DNA of 23,530 nucleotides. Origin: an uncultured Clostridia bacterium. GTDB taxonomy: Bacteria; Bacillota; Clostridia; HGM11514. Positions 1 through 7,221 of the stretch are shown piece after piece. Numbering within the stretch: the stretch's first letter is position 1; the number at the start of each line of letters is the position of its first letter. Position numbers and translations under genes: made by a program. The stretch lies in NCBI GenBank assembly GCA_902478725.1, contig CABSMD010000016.1, forward strand, positions 1 through 23,530, given 5' to 3'. A model generated the notes under the pieces. That model worked only from the letters and a program-made list of their open reading frames with translations, had not been told where the DNA came from and ran no database searches.

Positions 1-1017
1 CCGGACGACCCAAACCGCGGCGACCAGCATTTTTGGGATGTCTGGCATGGAAGCAAGCCGTTTGAAGAATACCGCAAGCACCATTTCCGTTTTTGCAGCG
101 AATTCGGATTTGAGTCCTTCCCATCCATGAAAACGATCCGCGCCTTCGCGCCGGAGGAAGAAATGAACCCTTTTTCAAAGATTATGGAGGCGCATCAAAA
201 GTGCAAGGTCGGCAATGTTAAAATCCTGACTTATGCGGCAGAGGAATACCGCTACGCCACACGCTTTGAGGATTTGGTCTACCTCTCGCAGATGAACCAG
301 GCGCACGCGATCCAGTATGGTGTGGAGCATTTCCGCCGTTACCGCGGGCGCTGTATGGGCTCGGTCTACTGGCAGTTAAACGACTGCTGGCCGGTTGCGT
401 CCTGGGCGTCGCTCGATTACTTTGGGCGCTGGAAGGCGTTGCATTATGCCGCAAAACGGTTTTACGCGCCTGTTCTGCTCTCCTCCCACGCGGACGGTCT
501 GGAGGTTGCTTTAAACATCTCCAATGAGACCCGGCAAGGCTTTTGTGGATCTATTGAATACGCAGTGTGCGGGAGAGATTTTCATATCTTTCACCGTGGC
601 AATCTGCCGGTACAGGTGGAGCCTCTGTGCGCGCGGGATGTTTTGATTCAAAATTTCAGCGAATGGCTAAACGAATTTGAAGAGGAACGCTATCTTGTCT
701 GCCGTCTGCGTGACGCGGATGGAAATCTGGTATCCGAGCAGGCGACACTGTTTACCAAGCCGAAGTACTTTGCTTTCCAACAGCCAAACATCCGCGCGGA
801 CGTTGTATGCTCAGACGGGGTTGCTCGCATCTCGGTTACAGCGGACACCTTCGTACAGGGGTTAGAGATTGATTTTGAAGACTGCGACCTGCTGCTAAGC
901 AACAACTTTTTTGACATCACCTCCCCCGCGCCCATAACAGTGACGGCTGAAACCGCCATGCCGCCCGAAAAGCTAAAGCGTATGGTTTTTCGCTCGGTCA
1001 ATCAGGTTGGAAGATGA
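1..1017 (+). CDS. Beta-mannosidase, GH2 family, C-terminal part (5' end outside window)
   Basis: The reading frame is open from base 1, so this is the last 338 residues of a longer enzyme. GH2 beta-mannosidases usually run to about 800-850 residues and remove terminal beta-1,4-mannose from manno-oligosaccharides or glycans. The visible start carries the end of the catalytic barrel: a WDVWHG stretch near residues 12-17 and a CSEFGFESFPS motif near 32-42. The Glu at residue 34 matches the family's catalytic nucleophile (SEFG motif). WQLNDCWPVASW follows, as is typical of the family. The remaining 200 or so residues fit the C-terminal Ig-like mannosidase domains. No signal peptide can be judged because the N-terminus is missing. 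The acid/base Glu should lie upstream of the window. The gene converges on a secreted glycan-protein operon, which suggests a shared carbohydrate substrate. That last point is inference. Confidence 0.9.
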   Translation, partial: PDDPNRGDQHFWDVWHGSKPFEEYRKHHFRFCSEFGFESFPSMKTIRAFAPEEEMNPFSKIMEAHQKCKVGNVKILTYAAEEYRYATRFEDLVYLSQMNQAHAIQYGVEHFRRYRGRCMGSVYWQLNDCWPVASWASLDYFGRWKALHYAAKRFYAPVLLSSHADGLEVALNISNETRQGFCGSIEYAVCGRDFHIFHRGNLPVQVEPLCARDVLIQNFSEWLNEFEEERYLVCRLRDADGNLVSEQATLFTKPKYFAFQQPNIRADVVCSDGVARISVTADTFVQGLEIDFEDCDLLLSNNFFDITSPAPITVTAETAMPPEKLKRMVFRSVNQVGR

Positions 1018-1053
1018 AGTGTCAAAGCAGCCAAAATACGTTTTAGTATCGTT

Positions 1054-1092
1054 AAAAGCATACCCACCGGCTAAGCCGGTGGGTATGCTTTT
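1054..1092. terminator. Bidirectional intrinsic terminator
   Basis: This is a perfect 18-bp stem (1054-1071 with 1075-1092) and a TAA loop. The outer arms are A4/T4, so each strand gives a GC-rich hairpin ending in a U run. It lies 36 bases past the mannosidase stop and 35 bases past the end of the convergent deacetylase-like gene, so it can end both transcripts. Confidence 0.9.
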
Positions 1093-1127
1093 AACTGTGA
1101 GCTGATTTGGTTGCATAGCGTACTCTT

Positions 1128-2480
1128 CTATTTTGTCTTTGTAAGTACCACCGCGCCGCGATCCGGAACCACGTTGACGAACACATACCTGCGCGACCCT
1201 TCCAGAGTAGCCGACACCCGTTCGCTTTTCCCGTTCTGGGTCACCACTGCTCCGTGCCACTGCAGGGGTACGTTTACCTTTAAGGTCAGGGGAAAGTCGA
1301 ACATTGCGTCGTCCAATGTGTCTGTAAGCGTAACGGCCATATTGGACGGATTCGCCCAAAGAATCTTTGCGGTGGCATTCTGCCGTTCCCGGATATATTG
1401 GGTTACCTCGTTGAAGGTACCATACCAGATCTGCTCCTTTTTCGAAGCCGCATAGGCCAGGTGCTCATCGTATGTCTTTTCGGTCATGTTATAGGTAAAT
1501 GCCGTAGTCCCTTCCGGCTCGGTCCCGTGCCAGAGTTCGATTAGCCACTTCTTATCCTTAATCACAGTGTCGATCCATTGATTGAGTGTGTTTACCGAAA
1601 GGCTGTTGTCGGCAACGGCGGACGGGAGACGAAACCATTGCTCTTCGGTTGGGTTGACCGGCACGTTGCCACCGCCCGTCCCACGGTTGGCATAATGTCT
1701 CTTTGCCATCTCCGCCGCAGCGTCGGCGCTGTATTGTCCCCAGGGAGAAGCAAAAGTAATCGGATTTTGATTCGGGAACCACTCGCACAGTTGATCATAC
1801 GCATCGGTAATATCCATCTTAAGCGTCTGCGCATCCGGACTGTCCGCCTGATAGCGGACAGCGTGTGTCGTCGAGTGGTTGCCCAAGTCGATATAGCCTT
1901 CGTCAAAGATCGCGCGCCAGTTGTTCAAAATCTCCTCCTGCCTGACCGGGTCGGCGTTTTTCATATTATTCACAACGCCCATCGCGGTTCCGCATAATCC
2001 ATACTTTTTGAACATCTCATTGTAGAACAGCGTCGCGTTATAGATGGAATCGTCAAAGGTAAAGGATACGGCGGACGGTTTGTTATCCAAAAAATTACAA
2101 ATCACTGGATCGAACAGGGATGTCTCGGTATTCCGTCCAATAACCGCGGCGTCGGACAGCGGAATCATAGTGCCCAGCCCTTCCCAGGCAAACGCCTTTA
2201 CGCTTGCCATTTCATTCGTTACAGGGAATGGGCAGATTATCTCCGTCCCTGACACATCCATATGGTCAAACCCAATCATCTTACCTGTGCGGTCGTAACC
2301 GGCAAAGACGATCCGGCCTGTTTGCCATTCCACATCCCGCAGAACCACCTGTCCGTCAGCCTCCCCTAAAACCGGGTAGGTCCGCCCCTGGCCGTCCCGT
2401 ACCACAAGCTCGCCTGCCGCCACGGGCAGGAAGATGCTCAACAGCAAAATTAATGATACAGCTACCACTCTTTTCATCAT
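1128..2480 (-). CDS. Secreted polysaccharide deacetylase-like protein (NodB/CE4 fold)
   Basis: A 450-residue protein, probably removing acetyl groups from a polysaccharide outside the cell. The N-terminus (MMKRVVAVSLILLLSIFLPVAAG) is a clear signal peptide with cleavage near residue 23. Residues about 50-110 form a small module ending VKAFAWEGLGTMIPLS, which resembles the tail of the upstream beta-helix protein. The NodB domain follows: TFDDS at 141-145 (catalytic/metal Asp motif), HSTTH at 202-206 (metal-binding His pair), then FASPWGQY and ELWHGTEP as later family motifs. About 100 C-terminal residues after NodB look like a beta-sandwich with no family I recognise. I chose the ATG at 2480 because a strong AAAGGAGG site lies 5-8 bases upstream. 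An ATG at 2501 overlaps the previous stop (TAATG), but starting there would place the RBS inside the gene. The substrate is unknown. Confidence 0.82.
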   Translation of the reverse strand: MMKRVVAVSLILLLSIFLPVAAGELVVRDGQGRTYPVLGEADGQVVLRDVEWQTGRIVFAGYDRTGKMIGFDHMDVSGTEIICPFPVTNEMASVKAFAWEGLGTMIPLSDAAVIGRNTETSLFDPVICNFLDNKPSAVSFTFDDSIYNATLFYNEMFKKYGLCGTAMGVVNNMKNADPVRQEEILNNWRAIFDEGYIDLGNHSTTHAVRYQADSPDAQTLKMDITDAYDQLCEWFPNQNPITFASPWGQYSADAAAEMAKRHYANRGTGGGNVPVNPTEEQWFRLPSAVADNSLSVNTLNQWIDTVIKDKKWLIELWHGTEPEGTTAFTYNMTEKTYDEHLAYAASKKEQIWYGTFNEVTQYIRERQNATAKILWANPSNMAVTLTDTLDDAMFDFPLTLKVNVPLQWHGAVVTQNGKSERVSATLEGSRRYVFVNVVPDRGAVVLTKTK

Positions 2481-2500
2481 ATTCTCCTCCTTTTTTACCA

Positions 2501-5500
2501 TTAAACTTTCTTAAAAGCAACCGGTCTGAGACTGTCAAAGCTCTCAAACACGAAAGCCTTGATGCAGTCTCCCATCTCCCATTTTAAATCATCCAGTTCC
2601 AATGTGTTGCTCTGTTTCGTCAATCTTCCGGTAACCATTCTTTTCATTTCATTTCTGGCAGAATATTGTGCCAGGATCATTGGAAAGCCCGCTATACCAC
2701 TCCGTCCGGTTACGACAAACTCCGCTTTGACATAGCTTTCTCCAAACACACTGCTTAGTTGGACGCCGTCACGGTCGTAAAACAGGATAGCATTCGCATT
2801 TTCCCCGACCTCCACCTGTAGCCGGGTTGAAACATCCGTCCCTTTCATCGTTACGGTTATCTCGGTTCGTCCAGGAGATTTAGCCAAAATCGTTCCATCC
2901 GTATCAACTTTTATAACATCGGTATCATAGCCGGTATATTGCGCCGTTATCCCATCCAGACAATATCCTGTCCTGCTCCTTGCCAAAAGCGTGGTCTGTA
3001 CTGTTTCACCTGCCGATAACCGGATACCGCCCGCATTTGCCTGCGTGCCGGCAGGCTTTATGAACAGCTTCTCTACCGGGTCGGCAGGGTCGGCATACCG
3101 GAAAGAGGGTAACAGGCCAATGTTTTCAAGCCAGATATCCTGAAATCCCAACCGATAGGCCGGGGAATCCAGGCGCAGACGGTAATCATTCTTATCCGGC
3201 TCCATAAAAAGCGGATCGGTAATCAGGGATTGGACATCAAATCCGGTTGCGCCGCGCCAGTCCGCAAACGACTCCTCCCGCGCGCCGGTATTGCCATAGA
3301 GCGTAATGTCGTTCGAACCGTCATAGAACAGATTATAGTCCGCCTGTGTGAACCGGTCTTCCTGCCAGTTTGCAAAATGGTACAGCTTCTTTCCGGCACG
3401 GTAGCCAATATTCCGGCTAAAAAACAGGTCATGGCACCCTTCGCCGCCCATGGCGTTCGTCGTGACAACTCCCAATGTCTGGCCGGATACCGGATTGTCC
3501 GCGAAGATGTTGTTTTCAATTTTATTACCGATCCCTTTTGCAAACATGCTTGCATACAGCCGCGCGCCGGGGGCGGAACGGATGTTATAGACCAGGTTGC
3601 CGGTCACAGTTTCATAATCGGAAGCATCGTCAAGATAAATACCCGTGCCGAACGAGAACGGGATCGTGCTGTCATGCACCGCGTTATAGCGTATAATATT
3701 CCCGCCGTCGATCCCCCAGGAGTTAATCGGCCCGCAGTCCTGCGAATCGGAGATACAATCGTAAATATCATTGTATTCGATCACGTTATCCTGGGTGTGG
3801 GTGAACTCACGCACATTCTCCTGTGTGACCAAAATGCCATTGATCGTCTTACCGATCAGGGTACCGGGCCGGCTGGACACCATCCCGATTCCGTAGCGCC
3901 GGGAACCATGGAGCAGGTTGTTGGCAATATAATTTCCCGCGCTGTTATTTAGATGGATGCAGGAGCCCTGGCCGTAAATCTGCCCGACGTTATAGATATG
4001 GTTGTTTACGATGCGGGAATAGCCATTTTTCGCCTCGTTGGTCTGGAGGGCCAGGTCAATTTCCATCCCACTCTCCCCGGCGTTGAAGATTTCGTTTCCG
4101 GCAAACTCGCAGTCTGCTGTTTTTCCTGTCATATGGATTCCACGATCGCCTACATTGTATATCCTACAGTCAAGGATGCGGATGCCGCTGGCGTTTTTGA
4201 TCCTGACACCTGAATACCCCCGGTCGGTACCGCGAATTTCTACCCCCTGCAGGGTAATCCCCTTCACAGGCTGCTTTTCGCCCGTACCCTCGAACCGGAA
4301 GATGTGATCGCTGGCAGGGACAATGATTTCGGTATCCTCCGTTATCGGCCCATGAGGAATATAATCCACCCGGCCGTTTGTGGAATCGTAGAAAAATTCA
4401 CCCGGATGATCCAAAAAATCACGCGCGCCCTGCAGATAGTAGCGCGAGCCTGTTCCAATCGTGTAGCTTGCATTGTTTTTTAAGGTGATGGCAGGGTAAT
4501 GAGACTCCCTTTCCGCTTCCAGCCGGTAATCCTTGATCCAAAACTGGTTTTCCCCTGTCGGCTCGCCCAGATACAGGTTATAAAAACTGGCGATCAGAAA
4601 GTTGTCCAAGCGTTCAAACGGTTCCCGGATCAACAGCGGCGCAGGATTCTTTTTGACACCGTCCAGCCAGACGTCATAGGTCCGGTACTTCTTTTGTGCT
4701 TCATCAAAATAAAGCTTAAATTTGACCTGGTACCAAGTATTTTCCCGGCAGGCGCCAAGCGAAAAGGTTTTGGATTCCCCGGTGGCGGGGTCCTGTATAT
4801 TGCAGGCCAGATTGCCTCCCACAAGCAGCATCTGGTTTTTACCGATGTAAAAGCCGCAGCGCCCACCCTGTGAGTTTCCCATTCGCTTTACGGTGGTGGT
4901 ATAGGTGATGTCCCCCTCCAGATGCAGGTTTTGGCGCGACAATTGTGAGGCATTTGCGGTATTTACGCCGCTTCCCTGTAATTTGAGGCAGGTATCCTGC
5001 CCGTCCTTTACAAAATAGCAGCCGGTTCCATTCCATTCAGCCGTCTTTACCGTGTTCGGTCCGCCTGGTGGAAAACGCGAGCTGTCGCCGAAATCCTCAT
5101 ACTCTGCAAAGGCACGCTCGGCCTCATTCGCATCAATTTTTGTAACCGGTATGATGTTTTCAAACCAGTTCCATTCCCCACTGTCCCCGCCGGGCCAGAG
5201 TACTGCCTCCAGCGCCGAATAGCGCGTAGGCATCTTAAAATCCTCCCGCTTACAGCAGAATGCATTTTTGGCGATCCCGTCCGTCGCCGGGGAGGACACC
5301 GCTTTAAAATATCCCTCGTCCGGGTAACGGGCGGGATTCCCGACCGTTTCATTCTCGTAAAGGCGGTAAAACTGCCCGTTTGTTTGAAGCTTTGCCGACC
5401 AGATACCTCCACTCTGCTCCTCCCAGCCGGAAACCGCCTCCCGCCGGGAAACAAACACCGGCGTTTCGCCCTGGTAGGCCCGGTAGGTGACTGTGTACCC

Positions 5501-5833
5501 CTCACTCGCTGAATCCCGCTGGTCGAACACAATCCCGCTGTCTATATAATAGGTTCCGCCACGCAGCTCCACGATCACATTGCCCACCCGTCCAGCCTGG
5601 CGCAGGGTACGCACCGCATCCCGCGCCCGGGTCACAGTGGCATATGGAAAAGCAAGGCTTCCGTTTCCGTTCGTATCGCTGCCCTCCGGCGAGACATACA
5701 GCACGATATCACCCGACGCGCAGACCGGCGTTATGGGTAACATTACGGGCACGATCAGAAGGATTAAAAATAACGTCCCCACCTTGCCCAACCTTTTATC
5801 CGATCGCCATACCTTTCTCTTTTTTTCTTTCAT
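2501..5833 (-). CDS. Large secreted right-handed beta-helix protein with Big2-like domain
   Basis: An 1110-residue secreted protein. A signal peptide spans residues 1-39 (basic start, hydrophobic core, VCA-SG cleavage). Residues 41-200 begin LYVSPEGSDTNGNGS and carry a GGTYY stretch, the usual entry into large parallel beta-helix glycan enzymes; some GH141-type proteins look like this. Residues about 270-442 appear to be an inserted jelly-roll (concanavalin-like) domain. Residues about 525-870 contain repeated short N-x-I/N-x-L strands (NNHIYNV, NNLLHGS, YNDIYDC, GNLVYNI, NNIFADN), i.e. beta-helix coils. Residues 934-1011 resemble a bacterial Ig-like Big2 domain, and 1012-1110 a small C-terminal module shared with the downstream deacetylase. 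There is no sortase motif or SLH domain. The ATG at 5833 has an AAAGGGGATGG site; an in-frame TTG at 5866 lies in the terminator stem. It is likely a polysaccharide lyase or glycosidase, but I cannot identify catalytic residues. Confidence 0.8.
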   Translation of the reverse strand: MKEKKRKVWRSDKRLGKVGTLFLILLIVPVMLPITPVCASGDIVLYVSPEGSDTNGNGSLAFPYATVTRARDAVRTLRQAGRVGNVIVELRGGTYYIDSGIVFDQRDSASEGYTVTYRAYQGETPVFVSRREAVSGWEEQSGGIWSAKLQTNGQFYRLYENETVGNPARYPDEGYFKAVSSPATDGIAKNAFCCKREDFKMPTRYSALEAVLWPGGDSGEWNWFENIIPVTKIDANEAERAFAEYEDFGDSSRFPPGGPNTVKTAEWNGTGCYFVKDGQDTCLKLQGSGVNTANASQLSRQNLHLEGDITYTTTVKRMGNSQGGRCGFYIGKNQMLLVGGNLACNIQDPATGESKTFSLGACRENTWYQVKFKLYFDEAQKKYRTYDVWLDGVKKNPAPLLIREPFERLDNFLIASFYNLYLGEPTGENQFWIKDYRLEAERESHYPAITLKNNASYTIGTGSRYYLQGARDFLDHPGEFFYDSTNGRVDYIPHGPITEDTEIIVPASDHIFRFEGTGEKQPVKGITLQGVEIRGTDRGYSGVRIKNASGIRILDCRIYNVGDRGIHMTGKTADCEFAGNEIFNAGESGMEIDLALQTNEAKNGYSRIVNNHIYNVGQIYGQGSCIHLNNSAGNYIANNLLHGSRRYGIGMVSSRPGTLIGKTINGILVTQENVREFTHTQDNVIEYNDIYDCISDSQDCGPINSWGIDGGNIIRYNAVHDSTIPFSFGTGIYLDDASDYETVTGNLVYNIRSAPGARLYASMFAKGIGNKIENNIFADNPVSGQTLGVVTTNAMGGEGCHDLFFSRNIGYRAGKKLYHFANWQEDRFTQADYNLFYDGSNDITLYGNTGAREESFADWRGATGFDVQSLITDPLFMEPDKNDYRLRLDSPAYRLGFQDIWLENIGLLPSFRYADPADPVEKLFIKPAGTQANAGGIRLSAGETVQTTLLARSRTGYCLDGITAQYTGYDTDVIKVDTDGTILAKSPGRTEITVTMKGTDVSTRLQVEVGENANAILFYDRDGVQLSSVFGESYVKAEFVVTGRSGIAGFPMILAQYSARNEMKRMVTGRLTKQSNTLELDDLKWEMGDCIKAFVFESFDSLRPVAFKKV

Positions 5834-5850
5834 TTTTCCATCCCCTTTTA

Positions 5851-5887
5851 AAACAAAAAAAGACAAAAGAAGTCCTCTTTTGTCTTT
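5851..5887 (-). terminator. Intrinsic terminator after the methylglyoxal-synthase-like gene
   Basis: A perfect 12-bp stem (5859-5870 with 5876-5887) with a 5-base loop. Read on the minus strand it is followed by a run of seven T, then G and more T. It lies 18 bases past the stop at 5905. The beta-helix gene's RBS begins right after the T run, so there is no room for a separate promoter downstream of the hairpin. It may therefore act as a leaky terminator or attenuator for the next operon. Confidence 0.75.
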
Positions 5888-5904
5888 CGATCAATAAAAA
5901 CATC

Positions 5905-6309
5905 TTACCGCTTTGGATTAACGATATCTCGCCAATCAAAGTCCCCGCGCTCCAATCCCTGAATCAAAACTTCTGCGGTCGCCAGGTTGGTGGCGAACGG
6001 TATGGTGTGTATATCACATAATTTCATCAGTTCATCCACATCCGATTCCGCTCTCTTAAGCAAGAGGGGATCGCGTAGGAACATCAAAAAATCGATTTCA
6101 TTGTAAGAAATACGTGCGGCAATCTGCTGATAGCCGCCCAATGGTCCGGATAGAAAGGTCTGCACCTCAATCCCGGTCGCTTCCTTCACCAGTCTGCCTG
6201 TTCCAGCCGTAGCCAGCAGGTTATGCTTTTGCAGGATTCCCTTGTATGCAATGCAAAGCTGAACCATCAGCTCCTTCTTGGAATCGTGTGCGATTAATGC
6301 AATATTCAT
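5905..6309 (-). CDS. Methylglyoxal synthase-like protein with altered active site
   Basis: A 134-residue protein spanning the methylglyoxal synthase (MGS) fold. The normal enzyme converts dihydroxyacetone phosphate to methylglyoxal and phosphate. Conserved parts are AHDSKK (Asp9, Lys12), SGPLGG at 54-59, RDPL with Asp80, Asp90, and [11 protein letters not shown]. Three key sites differ from E. coli MgsA (compared from memory). The catalytic Asp71 position is Tyr60 (GGYQQ, codon TAT at 6130-6132). The His98 position is Ala87. The phosphate-binding TGTTG loop reads TAGTG (34-38). The frame is intact and full length, so this is not simple decay. I chose the ATG at 6309 because AAAGG lies 9 bases upstream; the ATG at 6318 is too close to that site. 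It follows minD by 16 bases and is probably co-transcribed. MGS activity is doubtful, and the protein may bind a phosphorylated ligand or serve another role. Confidence 0.85.
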   Translation of the reverse strand: MNIALIAHDSKKELMVQLCIAYKGILQKHNLLATAGTGRLVKEATGIEVQTFLSGPLGGYQQIAARISYNEIDFLMFLRDPLLLKRAESDVDELMKLCDIHTIPFATNLATAEVLIQGLERGDFDWRDIVNPKR

Positions 6310-6325
6310 AATAGGCATCCTTTCT

Positions 6326-7117
6326 CTATTTATTTTTAAACGCCTTTTTCAGCCGTTTCCATAAGCCGTCAGGCTTAAAATAAGCAAGTGCAACATCCTC
6401 TCCCATCAAACGACGGGCAATGTTTTTAAAACACAGAGCCGCGCGGGACTGCTCAAGCAGGATGACGGGCTTTCCTTTCTTCACCGCCGAAATGACCAAA
6501 TCGTCCTCCGGCACGATACCAACCAATTCCGTCCCCAGCGTTTGGATAATACTCTCAGGAGCCAGCATATCTCCTCTTTTGACCATATCGGAACGCAAAC
6601 GGTTAATTAACAGCTTCACGTCGGTAACCGAATGTTCGGCAAGCAGGTCAATAATGCGGTCCGCATCACGAACCGAAGCCGGTTCGGGGATGATAACCAC
6701 AACCGCCCGGTCAGCCGCTGACACGGCGTTGACAAACCCTTGCTCCATACCAGCCGGGGAGTCAATGAGTATGTAATCGAATTCCGTTTTGAGGCGGTTG
6801 CACAGCTCTTTCATCTGCTGTGGGTTGACTGCGCTTTTATCGCTGCTTTGGGAGGCCGGCAGGACATAGAGCTCATAAAACCGTTTATCATGGACCAATG
6901 CCTGACGGATACTGCACCTGTCGTAAATCACGTCGACAAGGTCGTATACCACACGATCCCCTACCCCCAAGGCTATGTCCAGCTTACGAAGACCTAGATC
7001 GGTGTCGATGATAACGACGCGCTGGCCAAACAGAGATAGGGCCGCACCAATATTGGCCGCCGAGGTGGTTTTGCCAACGCCGCCTTTACCGGATGTGATA
7101 ACAATGACCTCTCCCAT
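6326..7117 (-). CDS. minD: Septum site-determining ATPase MinD
   Basis: A 263-residue ParA/MinD-type ATPase that, with MinC, blocks Z-ring formation away from mid-cell. The deviant Walker A motif is GKGGVGKTT (residues 10-18, with Lys11 and Lys16). Other visible motifs are [31 protein letters not shown] (Walker B and dimer contacts) and the [15 protein letters not shown] stretch. The last 13 residues ([13 protein letters not shown]) are an amphipathic basic helix, the membrane-targeting sequence. The ATG has a GGGAGG site 8 bases upstream. A promoter candidate lies in the 104-base gap from the PBP gene. No minC or minE lies beside it, unlike the usual minCDE order, so the partners are elsewhere or absent. 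Downstream is the MGS-like gene. Confidence 0.95.
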   Translation of the reverse strand: MGEVIVITSGKGGVGKTTSAANIGAALSLFGQRVVIIDTDLGLRKLDIALGVGDRVVYDLVDVIYDRCSIRQALVHDKRFYELYVLPASQSSDKSAVNPQQMKELCNRLKTEFDYILIDSPAGMEQGFVNAVSAADRAVVVIIPEPASVRDADRIIDLLAEHSVTDVKLLINRLRSDMVKRGDMLAPESIIQTLGTELVGIVPEDDLVISAVKKGKPVILLEQSRAALCFKNIARRLMGEDVALAYFKPDGLWKRLKKAFKNK

Positions 7118-7156
7118 CTGCTAAGCCTCCCGTTTTCAATAGCACCCTTATTTATT

Positions 7157-7185
7157 ATCATATCATACTTTTTTTCATCCGTCTA
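7157..7185 (-). promoter_or_regulatory. Candidate sigma-A promoter for minD
   Basis: Read on the minus strand: TAGACG (4/6 to TTGACA), a 17-base spacer, then TATGAT (5/6 to TATAAT), followed by an AT-rich stretch. It lies 40 bases ahead of the minD start, in the largest gap within the shape/division run. Confidence 0.5.
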
Positions 7186-7221
7186 TTAGTTTACAGAAAT
7201 ATTTTGCAGATTTTATTCATT

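Noticed and set aside
2499..2503. TAATG stop/start overlap as the start of the secreted deacetylase-like gene
   Set aside because: The strong AAAGGAGG site lies downstream of that ATG, and the next ATG pair gives a normal signal peptide start.
3230..3952. 240-codon open frame on the plus strand inside the beta-helix gene
   Set aside because: It lies wholly opposite a coding frame with signal peptide and clear repeats, has no RBS and no recognisable motif, and fits a GC-driven shadow frame.
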